Source: Candidatus Coliplasma caballi (lineage in GTDB: Bacteria; Bacillota; Clostridia; Oscillospirales; CAG-382). Taken from it: DNA of 5,320 nt. Every line of letters begins with the position of its first letter. Position 1 is the stretch's first letter. A model generated the notes under the pieces. That model was not told the origin of the DNA and did not search any database. It was given only the letters and a program-made list of their open reading frames with translations. Shown here piece after piece: positions 1 to 5,320 of this stretch. The stretch lies in NCBI GenBank assembly GCA_018065365.1, contig JAGHTH010000107.1, positions 1-5,320 of the forward strand, given 5' to 3'. The translations under genes and the position numbers were made by a program.

Positions 1-231
1 TTGACGCTTGCGTACGCGTTGGAAAGCAAAAGCGAACATCCGCTCGCGGTCGCGATCGTGGCAGAAGCGGAAAACCGTTCTTTGAAGCTTCTGCCCGTCA
101 CGGACTTTGAAACGCTTCCCGGTAACGGATTGAAAGCCGTCTGCGGCGGAAAAACGCTTTACGGCGGTAACCAATCGTATATTTCCGGTCTTTGCGAGAT
201 TTCCCGGGAAATTGAGGAGCAGGCCGAGTAA
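1..231 (+). CDS. copA: CopA 5' fragment: nucleotide-binding domain piece, open at the left edge
   Basis: These 76 residues run from the window edge to TAA at 229-231. The first codon, TTG, is an internal leucine and not a start: the text TLAYALESKSEHPLAVAIV is the normal interior of the CopA ATP-binding (N) domain. SEHPL (31-45) is the family's conserved SEHP motif, whose His contacts the adenine of ATP. LPGNGLKA (115-138) is the conserved GxG motif of the same pocket. KTLYGGNQSYI (151-183) matches the usual nucleotide-domain strand with its GN pair. A product ending here would lack half of the P-domain and the last membrane helices and could not pump ions. Confidence 0.75.
   Translation: MTLAYALESKSEHPLAVAIVAEAENRSLKLLPVTDFETLPGNGLKAVCGGKTLYGGNQSYISGLCEISREIEEQAE
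229..231 (+). other. In-frame TAA stop inside copA
   Basis: The codons read GAG TAA TTC GCA GAA, between ...EEQAE and FAESGKTPLYF. CAA, GAA, AAA or TTA at this place (Gln, Glu, Lys, Leu) would each restore an ordinary CopA helix with one base change. TAA is neither the selenocysteine codon (UGA) nor the pyrrolysine codon (UAG), and the other genes in the window end in TGA, so recoding has no support. Confidence 0.9.
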
Positions 232-279
232 TTCGCAGAAAGCGGAAAAACACCCCTGTATTTTTCGTATGACGGCCGC

Positions 280-1134
280 TTGCTCGGCATCATTGCCGTG
301 TCCGACGTGATCAAAGAAAACAGCCCGAAAGCCGTCCGGGAATTGCAGGCAATGGGGATCCGCGTCGTCATGCTGACCGGCGACCGCAAGTCAACCGCGG
401 ACGCGATCGGGAAGCAGGTCGGTGCCGACAAAGTAATTGCGGAAGTTTTGCCGGACGGCAAGGAATCGGTCGTATGTGCGTTAAAAGAAAGCGGTGCCAT
501 TGTTACGATGGTCGGAGACGGAATCAACGACGCCCCTGCGCTGACAAGCGCAGATATCGGAATGGCGATCGGCGCCGGAACGGATGTCGCAATCGACTCG
601 GCGCAAATCATTCTGATGAACGGCGGTCTGACGGAAGTCTGCGCCGCAATCCGAATCAGCCGTGCCACTTTGCGCAACATCAAACAGAATCTCTTCTGGG
701 CGTTCTTTTACAATGCAATCGGTATTCCGATCGCGGCGGGCGTTTTCTCTTCTCTCGGGCTTACACTTAACCCCATGATCGGTGCCGCCGCAATGAGTTT
801 GTCAAGTTTCTGTGTCATTACCAACGCCCTGCGCCTGAATTTCTGCAAACCGTTTGACGCCGGAAACGATCTGAAAAAGCCGATGGCAAACCTGCCGGAA
901 ATCAAAGAGACGCAAATGCTGAAATACACGATCAAAATTCAGGGAATGATGTGCGAGCATTGCGAAGCGCATATCAAAAAGGCCCTCTCCGCGTTACCGG
1001 GTGTACGGGAAGTAAAAGCGGATCATATGAAAGGCGAAGTGTACGTGCAAGCTGCAAAAGCCCTACCCGAAGCGGACGCGCAGAAAGCGATCGCCGACGC
1101 CGGATACGAATTCATTTCGATTCGGGAAGACTGA
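280..1134 (+). CDS. copA: CopA 3' fragment: P-domain, last membrane helices and C-terminal HMA domain
   Basis: The frame is open from 232, and the first start-like codon is TTG at 280. It has no Shine-Dalgarno sequence and falls inside a conserved strand (LLGIIAVSD), so it is probably not a real start. Visible motifs are LTGD (373-384) and GDGINDAP (514-537), the P-domain hinge and Mg-binding sequence of all P-type ATPases. The copper-specific membrane residues follow: FYN with Tyr-Asn at 709-714 in the penultimate helix, and Met at 793 with Ser four residues later at 805 in the last helix (AMSLSS). These match the Tyr-Asn and Met/Ser ligand set known for P1B-1 Cu(I) pumps and favour copper over zinc or cadmium. 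After the last helix a polar linker of roughly 25 residues leads to an HMA domain. Without the upstream part this fragment lacks the aspartate that is phosphorylated and most of the transport path. Confidence 0.8.
   Translation: MLGIIAVSDVIKENSPKAVRELQAMGIRVVMLTGDRKSTADAIGKQVGADKVIAEVLPDGKESVVCALKESGAIVTMVGDGINDAPALTSADIGMAIGAGTDVAIDSAQIILMNGGLTEVCAAIRISRATLRNIKQNLFWAFFYNAIGIPIAAGVFSSLGLTLNPMIGAAAMSLSSFCVITNALRLNFCKPFDAGNDLKKPMANLPEIKETQMLKYTIKIQGMMCEHCEAHIKKALSALPGVREVKADHMKGEVYVQAAKALPEADAQKAIADAGYEFISIRED
916..1131 (+). other. C-terminal heavy-metal-associated (CopZ-like) domain of CopA
   Basis: These 72 residues start at an internal Met and follow the HMA pattern: a first strand (KYTIKIQG), then GMMCEHC at 943-963 with the two metal-binding cysteines (952-954, 961-963), a helix (AHIKKALSALPGV), and the closing AIADAGYEF segment typical of HMA domains. 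There is no stop between the last membrane helix and this Met, and only a weak purine stretch precedes it, so it reads as a fused domain. Its size and starting Met are those of a free copper chaperone CopZ. This suggests, as inference, that a copZ gene next to copA was fused to it. The likely role is to deliver Cu(I) to the pump or to sense it. Confidence 0.85.
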
Positions 1135-1142
1135 CGAATATC

Positions 1143-1181
1143 AAAAAATGACAGACACTGATCGGTGCCTGTCATCTTTTT
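1143..1181. terminator. Bidirectional rho-independent terminator between convergent genes
   Basis: ATGACAG (1148-1154) pairs with CTGTCAT (1169-1175). After one A/C mismatch, CACT pairs with GGTG, closing a GATC loop. On the plus strand the stem is followed by CTTTTTAT, which would end copA transcripts just after its TGA (1132-1134). On the minus strand the A-tract at 1143-1148 reads as TTTTTT after the same stem, which would end the foldase lipoprotein transcript about 20 bases after its stop. The hairpin sits alone in the 62-base gap between the two genes. Confidence 0.85.
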
Positions 1182-1196
1182 ATACGCTTGTTTCAA

Positions 1197-2930
1197 TCAG
1201 CCCGCAAGACTCTTGGAAGTGCGAACGTCGAACTTATCGACGACGGAACTGACAACCGTCACGGAATCAAAGAACTCGGACAGATATTCGTCATACGCTT
1301 TCGCGATCAACGTTTCTTCCACAGTATCGTATTTGCCCTTGAAATCTTCATCCGTCATCTCTTCTTTGCGAATGATCATCGCACCGCTTGCGCCGGCATC
1401 GTAGAACACGATCTCTCCGTTTTCTGCGTCTTTCAGAAGCGATACGATCTCTTCGCTCAAATTGGAAGACTGATATACGGCACCTTCGACATAGTAGTAA
1501 TCGGCATCCTCACCGGGATCGGCAAATTCCGCTTTCCCGTTCTTCAGATTCTCATACATTTCTTTGGCGCGTTTCATCAGATGCTCGGCAGACATTGCGT
1601 AGATTACGGATTCTTCCTGAAAACGATCTGCCGCCAATTCTCTGCGTTCGATCAGGTGGTAGCCATAGCTGCTTTTGGACACACAGTACTCACCGATCTC
1701 GATGCTGAACGCGCCGTCGATAAAGCCCGGCTCAAAGGAATCGGTTTCGCACAGCGTATATTCAACGCTTGCGTTTCCGTCTGCATCCTTGTCAAGCGTG
1801 TCGTCGATATGGTCTTCAAACGTGGTTTCTCCTGCGCGGATCGCGGCAAGGACCTTATTTGCTTCTTCTTCGGTTTTGTAGAGAATGTGGCCTACCGTAC
1901 GGTAATTCTCTTTGAAATACTTCTCTGCGTCGTAGGAAAGTTTCGTTTCGCGAAGCTGCTTTTCCACGTCGTCGTTATAAACGTCCTCGGTCAATTCTTT
2001 CCTGTAAAGAACCGCCCAACCTTCTTCCTGATCGCTTAAAAGAAACGTGCCCGGCTCTTTGTCGATCAGATCCGCATAGATCGTCTTTCCCGCTTTTGCG
2101 AGATAAACAGGGCCTTCCGCGGATTCTTCGACAGCGTCTTTGAGTTCTTCGGGAAGCGGATTGCCGGCGGACAACGCGTTATACGCCTTTTCCGCATCCT
2201 CTTTTTCTTCAAAAGTATAGTAGCCGGCGAGCATGCATTGTTCCATCAGAAACACTTTCAATTCGCTTTCCTTGTAGTCGGCACCGAAATCATAAACGTA
2301 ATAGACCAGATTGCCCGAATTGTCGTAAGACGCGAGCGGGTACTGATAAGCGGTAATTTTTACATACTGCTCGTCAAACGCTTTTTTGACATCGCTCTCG
2401 GCAATCTTTGCCATGCCCTCGTCGCCGTACCGATATTCTTCCAAAAGATCGTACAGTGCCTGAAAATACTCATAGCGTTCCAAGGACTCTCTGTTGCAGC
2501 CGCGTTTCGCGAGTTCGATATTCAGCGCATCGGCGCCGCCGTACTGATCTTCCAGTTCCTGCATGGCGCTGTCGATTTCGGAGATCGTCGAGGGATCCGA
2601 AACGGTAATGCCGGCGTCTTTACACAGCTGTTCGACGACAAGCATCAGCTTCGCTGTATTATCGACCTGCTCTTTGATGTATTCGGCGACCGTTTGACCG
2701 TCTGCGATTTCCTCGTCATAAACGTCCTCGAGCGCAATTCCGTAGTACGACTTGAAATTGTTCTCGATCATACCTTTTACCATTGCCATCAAATACGCAT
2801 AATCGGCTTCGCTGATTTTTCCGCTGCCGTATTTCATCGCCGTCGCACCGCTTCCGCATGAAGCAAGCGAGCAGATGAGAACTGCCAGACACAGCATAAG
2901 CGCAAAAACTTTTCGACACATTTTCATCAT
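1197..2930 (-). CDS. PrsA/SurA-like foldase lipoprotein with parvulin-type peptidylprolyl isomerase domain
   Basis: This is a 577-residue lipoprotein that probably helps fold exported proteins on the outer face of the membrane. The signal peptide has an MMKMCRK n-region, a hydrophobic stretch (FALMLCLAVLICSLA) and the lipobox LASC, with lipidated Cys25. Residues ~33-190 are helical and charged, like the SurA/PrsA N-terminal chaperone region. Residues ~346-432 form a recognisable parvulin (PpiC) domain: GHILYKTEEEA, then FEPGFIDGAFSIEIGE, then SSYGYHLIERREL. Both active-site-type histidines are kept (His348, His425). Degenerate copies flank it at ~237-313 and ~448-525. PrsA is usually about 290 residues, so this is roughly twice as long. 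I chose ATG 2930 because a tandem AAAGGAAAGGA lies 6 bases before it and the signal peptide begins there. ATG 2966 lies at the predicted transcription start and would add 12 non-signal residues; ATG 2927 is possible. It lies downstream of mfd, a pairing I recall from other Clostridia. Isomerase activity is inferred. Confidence 0.85.
   Translation of the reverse strand: MMKMCRKVFALMLCLAVLICSLASCGSGATAMKYGSGKISEADYAYLMAMVKGMIENNFKSYYGIALEDVYDEEIADGQTVAEYIKEQVDNTAKLMLVVEQLCKDAGITVSDPSTISEIDSAMQELEDQYGGADALNIELAKRGCNRESLERYEYFQALYDLLEEYRYGDEGMAKIAESDVKKAFDEQYVKITAYQYPLASYDNSGNLVYYVYDFGADYKESELKVFLMEQCMLAGYYTFEEKEDAEKAYNALSAGNPLPEELKDAVEESAEGPVYLAKAGKTIYADLIDKEPGTFLLSDQEEGWAVLYRKELTEDVYNDDVEKQLRETKLSYDAEKYFKENYRTVGHILYKTEEEANKVLAAIRAGETTFEDHIDDTLDKDADGNASVEYTLCETDSFEPGFIDGAFSIEIGEYCVSKSSYGYHLIERRELAADRFQEESVIYAMSAEHLMKRAKEMYENLKNGKAEFADPGEDADYYYVEGAVYQSSNLSEEIVSLLKDAENGEIVFYDAGASGAMIIRKEEMTDEDFKGKYDTVEETLIAKAYDEYLSEFFDSVTVVSSVVDKFDVRTSKSLAG
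1356..1589 (-). repeat. Degenerate parvulin-like module, C-terminal copy
   Basis: Residues ~448-525 of the lipoprotein. EHLMKRAKEMYENLKNGKAEF aligns by eye with GHILYKTEEEANKVLAAIRAGETTF and keeps the first histidine (His450). The module ends GAMIIRKEEM against GYHLIERREL, with Met518 in place of the second histidine. It is probably structural or substrate-binding. A helical tail of about 50 residues follows. Confidence 0.55.
1635..1895 (-). other. Parvulin (PpiC rotamase) domain, central and best-conserved copy
   Basis: Residues ~346-432 of the lipoprotein. The order fits the parvulin fold: strand with HIL (His348), helix TEEEANKVLAAIRAGETTF, an acidic loop, FEPGFIDGAFSIEIGE, and the final strand GYHLI with His425. 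The usual GDLGWF segment is replaced by a VEYTLCETDS stretch, so the substrate side differs from the consensus although the two histidines remain. Confidence 0.8.
1992..2222 (-). repeat. Degenerate parvulin-like module, N-terminal copy
   Basis: Residues ~237-313 of the lipoprotein. TFEEKEDAEKAYNALSAG aligns by eye with LYKTEEEANKVLAAIRAG of the central domain. The module ends GWAVLYRKEL against GYHLIERREL. Alanine replaces the C-terminal histidine, and no histidine stands at the first site, so it is probably non-catalytic. Confidence 0.6.
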
Positions 2931-2936
2931 GTTTTT

Positions 2937-2947
2937 TCCTTTCCTTT
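2937..2947 (-). promoter_or_regulatory. Tandem Shine-Dalgarno sequence deciding the foldase start
   Basis: On the minus strand AAAGGAAAGGA contains two overlapping AAAGGA units. The nearer one ends 6 bases before ATG 2930 and 9 bases before ATG 2927. No such site precedes ATG 2966. This places the start at the ATG ATG pair beginning at 2930. Confidence 0.8.
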
Positions 2948-2972
2948 GGAAAACAGAATCATTCATGGTCCC

Positions 2973-3001
2973 ATTATATCATGATAATTCTTCTTTGTCT
3001 A
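2973..3001 (-). promoter_or_regulatory. Sigma-A-like promoter for the foldase lipoprotein gene, inside the 3' end of mfd
   Basis: On the minus strand the -35 box TAGACA (3001-2996, one mismatch to TTGACA) is separated by exactly 17 bases from a perfect -10 box TATAAT (2978-2973). Transcription would start near 2966, about 36 bases before the chosen start codon. A perfect 10-base palindrome TATCATGATA (2986-2977) covers the 3' end of the spacer and touches the -10 box. It could be an operator, but in an AT-rich patch it may be chance. The promoter overlaps the last codons of mfd. Confidence 0.7.
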
Positions 3002-5320
3002 TATCCTTTTGCGAATAATTTATGTACAATTTCAGTATTTTCCTTACGTCGCCAAGCAGATCGCATTCCGGAGGCATCCGAAGTGCGATGTGCATTTTCC
3101 CCGATAACGTCAGCATCACGCGCCCGTGGAATCCCGGAGAGGAAGGAAGTTTCATTGCTGCCGAAGGATCAAGCGCGGGATGGTAAAACACAACGACTCC
3201 CTCTTTTTCCTCAATGGAAGTAAAGCCCGCGTCCATGGCTGCGTGGCGGATCAAAGAGACGTTCACAAGGTTACGCACCTGCTCCGGCTGTTCTCCGAAA
3301 CGGTCTTCCAGCTCGTCTTCCAAGTCCTTCTTTTCTTCTTCGTCGGAAACGGTTACGATCTTTCTGTAAACGTCCATACGCAGTTTCGGTGTAGAAATAT
3401 ACTTTTCGGGAATAAAGGCATCCACGCGAAGGTCCACGATACAGTTGCGCTCCGCTTTGGGTTCGATTCCCCGCTCGGCGTTCACGGCGTCTTCCAGGAT
3501 CTTGACGTACAGATCGTAACCGATCGCCTCCATATGCCCACTCTGTTCCGCGCCCAGAATATTGCCGGCACCGCGAAGTTCCAGATCCCGCATCGCGATC
3601 TTGAAACCGGAACCGAATTCGGTAAACTCGCGTATCGCTTCCAAACGTTTTTCGGCGATCTCGGTCAGGACAGCGCCTTTGCGGTAGGTCAGATAGGCAT
3701 ACGCTTTTCTGGACGATCTTCCGACGCGTCCTCTGATCTGATGCAGTTGCGAAAGTCCCATGCGGTTGGCTTCCTCAATGATGAGCGTGTTTGCGTTCGT
3801 GATATTGACGCCCGTTTCAATGATCGTCGTACACACCAGGATGTCGATTTTCCCTTCGACCATATCCTGCCAGACGTCGTTGAGTTCGTCCTTTCCCATC
3901 TGACCGTGTGCGACCGCAACGGTATGGTCCGGGAACGCTTTGGAAATCTCCGACGCTTTCGAATAGATCGAATCTACAAAATTGTGCAGATAGAATACCT
4001 GCCCGCCGCGGCGCAATTCTCTCCGGATCGCTTCATTCAGAATGTCTTCCTCATGCTCCAGAACAAACGTCTGCACGGGGACACGATCCACGGGCGCTTC
4101 TTCCAAAACGGACATATCACGGATCCCGGACAGCGCCATATTGAGCGTTCTCGGATTCGGAGTCGCGGTCAGCGTCAGAACGTCAACGTCTTTGGCGAGC
4201 TGCTTGAGTTTTTCTTTGTGCGTAACGCCGAAACGCTGTTCCTCATCGACGATCAATAAACCGAGGTCTTTGAATTCGACGTCCTTTTGCAGCAGCCGGT
4301 GTGTTCCGACGATGATGTTGAGTTTTCCGCTTTTCAGTTTGGAGACCGATTCTTCCTGCTCCTTTTTGGTTACAAACCGGCAGAGCATGGCGATCTCGAC
4401 GGGATAACCGCGGAATCTCGAAACGAGCGTCTGGTAATGCTGCAGCGCCAGAATGGTCGTCGGGACAAGAAACGCGACCTGTTTTCCGGCAAAAACGGCT
4501 TTGAAAGCCGCACGAAGCGCAACTTCCGTTTTCCCAAAACCTACGTCTCCGCAAAGCAGGCGATCCATCGGATAGGAACGTTCCATATCGTCCTTGATCT
4601 CTTTGGTCGCGATCGTCTGTCCCTCGGTGTCCTCAAATTCAAAACTGCCTTCAAATTCCTCTTGGAAATCGTCGTCGGGAGGAAACGCGTAGCCCGCTCT
4701 TGCGCGACGTTCCGCATACAGACGGATCAGATCTTTGGCGATGTTGCTCGCGGCTGCTTTGGCACGAATCTTTGCCTTCTTCCATTCCGCTCCGCCCATT
4801 TTGGAAAGTTTGGTGTTCTCATCGCCGATATATTTGTTGACCAGATCCAGCTGGTCGCACGGAACATACAGAATGCCGCCGTCGGCGTAAACGATTTTGA
4901 TATAATCGCGCGCGGCACCCTCCGTAATCAGATTCTGAATGCCGACAAATCTGCCGATCCCGTGGTTTACATGAACGACGAGGTCTCCGACGGAAAGATC
5001 CGTATAGGAAATGATACGTTCCGCCTTTTTGGAAATTGCTCTCGGCTTTCTGCACGGCATCACTTCCGAGCCGACAGCACCGTCCGTCAACAATGCAAAC
5101 CCCGCCGAGGGAAGTTCAAACCCTTTCGGCATCGTTTCGGACTCCTCCACCTGTACGCAGACGGTATCGGGATACAGTTTTCCCGCATAATTGACCGCGC
5201 TGATCCCGTTTTTCGTCAGCAGTTCGATCAGATTCTGCGCGTTCCGTTCGTTCGGTGTCAGGAACAGTATTTTCGTTCCGGAATTCAGCATGGAAGTGAT
5301 ATCTTCCGTCAAAAGCTGTA
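2979..5320 (-). CDS. mfd: Transcription-repair coupling factor Mfd, 5'-partial (runs off the right edge)
   Basis: Mfd is a DNA translocase that pushes stalled RNA polymerase off damaged DNA and recruits the UvrA-UvrB excision machinery. The window holds about the last 779 residues of a protein usually near 1150. The frame is open to the edge, and TTG at 5312 is an internal Leu, not a start. Domains in order, counted from 5312: D3-like region (~1-95); RNA polymerase-interacting CarD-like domain (~103-165, LSVGDLVVHVNHGIGRFVGI); first motor half with Walker A GDVGFGKT (255-262), GTHRLL (336-341) and DEEQ (356-359); second motor half with TTIIETGVNI (495-504) and QIRGRVGR (525-532); the RGAGNILGAEQSGH segment (580-593), corresponding to the translocation motif region shared with RecG; and the C-terminal TRCF domain (~625-740). 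All motor motifs look intact. One oddity is TATPNPRT (382-389), where the family normally has TATPIPRT. The UvrB-like N-terminus lies outside. The foldase gene follows on the same strand. Confidence 0.97.
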   Translation of the reverse strand, partial: QLLTEDITSMLNSGTKILFLTPNERNAQNLIELLTKNGISAVNYAGKLYPDTVCVQVEESETMPKGFELPSAGFALLTDGAVGSEVMPCRKPRAISKKAERIISYTDLSVGDLVVHVNHGIGRFVGIQNLITEGAARDYIKIVYADGGILYVPCDQLDLVNKYIGDENTKLSKMGGAEWKKAKIRAKAAASNIAKDLIRLYAERRARAGYAFPPDDDFQEEFEGSFEFEDTEGQTIATKEIKDDMERSYPMDRLLCGDVGFGKTEVALRAAFKAVFAGKQVAFLVPTTILALQHYQTLVSRFRGYPVEIAMLCRFVTKKEQEESVSKLKSGKLNIIVGTHRLLQKDVEFKDLGLLIVDEEQRFGVTHKEKLKQLAKDVDVLTLTATPNPRTLNMALSGIRDMSVLEEAPVDRVPVQTFVLEHEEDILNEAIRRELRRGGQVFYLHNFVDSIYSKASEISKAFPDHTVAVAHGQMGKDELNDVWQDMVEGKIDILVCTTIIETGVNITNANTLIIEEANRMGLSQLHQIRGRVGRSSRKAYAYLTYRKGAVLTEIAEKRLEAIREFTEFGSGFKIAMRDLELRGAGNILGAEQSGHMEAIGYDLYVKILEDAVNAERGIEPKAERNCIVDLRVDAFIPEKYISTPKLRMDVYRKIVTVSDEEEKKDLEDELEDRFGEQPEQVRNLVNVSLIRHAAMDAGFTSIEEKEGVVVFYHPALDPSAAMKLPSSPGFHGRVMLTLSGKMHIALRMPPECDLLGDVRKILKLYINYSQKDIDKEELS

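Larger units (their letters stand above)
1..1134 (+). pseudogene. copA: Copper-type P1B ATPase (CopA), 5'-partial, interrupted by an in-frame TAA
   Basis: This is one continuous reading frame (frame 1) from the left edge to TGA at 1132-1134, broken only by TAA at 229-231. Homology runs straight across the stop in the same frame. Before it lie the nucleotide-binding-domain motifs SEHPL (31-45) and PGNG (118-129). After it comes a stretch reading FAESGKTPLYFSYDGR, typical of the end of the CopA N-domain, and then the P-domain. There is no frameshift and no missing segment, so a single base change explains the break. The family exports Cu(I) across the cytoplasmic membrane using ATP. The phosphorylated DKTGT site, the CPC membrane motif and the first membrane helices would lie left of the window. 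I call it a pseudogene provisionally: a recent nonsense mutation and a sequencing or assembly error look the same here. The two pieces are also listed separately because a gene caller would report them that way. Confidence 0.8.

Noticed and set aside
229..231. Programmed recoding of the copA stop (selenocysteine, pyrrolysine or an altered genetic code)
   Set aside because: The codon is TAA, which is not used for selenocysteine or pyrrolysine. The other genes contain no in-frame TAA, so a code change has no support.
159..683. 174-residue minus-strand frame opposite copA
   Set aside because: It is antisense to the conserved P-domain, with no start signal and no recognisable motif.
916..1134. 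A free-standing copZ gene starting at the Met at 916
   Set aside because: The frame is continuous with the ATPase, there is no stop between them, and only a weak purine stretch precedes the ATG, so fusion is the simpler reading.
1188..2039. 283-residue plus-strand frame opposite the foldase gene, and a similar one at 2238-2861
   Set aside because: Both are shadows of the minus-strand lipoprotein. They are rich in Phe and Ile in the manner of reverse-complemented Glu/Lys codons and show no recognisable domain.
2931..2966. Foldase start at ATG 2966 (589 residues)
   Set aside because: This ATG lies at the predicted transcription start, has no Shine-Dalgarno sequence, and puts 12 polar residues in front of an otherwise normal lipoprotein signal peptide.
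3126..4259. 377-residue open frame on the plus strand opposite mfd
   Set aside because: It lies wholly antisense to the conserved Mfd motor domains, has no family resemblance and no ribosome binding site. It follows from mfd codon use leaving few antisense stops.
1..5320. CRISPR array, mobile element, tRNA/rRNA or a new multigene defence-type system
   Set aside because: I found no regularly spaced direct repeats, terminal inverted repeats, transposase or integrase motifs, or RNA-gene folds. The window is almost fully occupied by three recognisable genes.

Overview
The window is a piece of a bacterial chromosome, most likely from an anaerobic, Gram-positive-type member of the Firmicutes (Clostridia). 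I infer this from an Mfd protein of the low-GC Gram-positive style, followed directly by a large PrsA-like foldase lipoprotein with a Gram-positive signal peptide and an AAAGGA-type ribosome binding site, and from a CopA-type copper ATPase with a CopZ-like domain at its C-terminus. Base composition looks roughly balanced by eye; it was not computed, and no species call is possible.

Layout. Positions 1-1134 on the plus strand hold the C-terminal part of a copper-type P1B ATPase (copA). Its reading frame is interrupted once by an in-frame TAA at 229-231 and is otherwise intact. It ends with a fused CopZ-like heavy-metal-associated domain (916-1131). A hairpin with an A-tract before it and a T-tract after it (1143-1181) separates it from the convergent minus-strand genes and can serve both strands. 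On the minus strand, a 577-residue secreted lipoprotein (2930 down to 1197) carries a SurA/PrsA-type N-terminal region and a central parvulin (PpiC) prolyl isomerase domain, flanked by two degenerate copies of the same module. Upstream of it on the same strand is mfd (from the right edge, 5320, down to 2979), the transcription-repair coupling factor. The window holds its last 779 or so residues, including the RNA polymerase-binding domain, both halves of the translocase motor and the C-terminal regulatory domain.

How the genes relate. mfd and the foldase gene are co-directional and closely spaced. A good sigma-A-like promoter (TAGACA, 17 bp, TATAAT) overlaps the last codons of mfd, so the foldase gene can be transcribed alone as well as by readthrough. 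copA belongs to a separate, convergent unit for copper export. I see no tRNA or rRNA gene, mobile element, CRISPR array or phage signature, and nothing that supports a new multigene system. The points most worth a second look are the internal stop in copA, the three-module architecture of the foldase, the CopA-CopZ fusion and an unusual Asn in an Mfd helicase motif.
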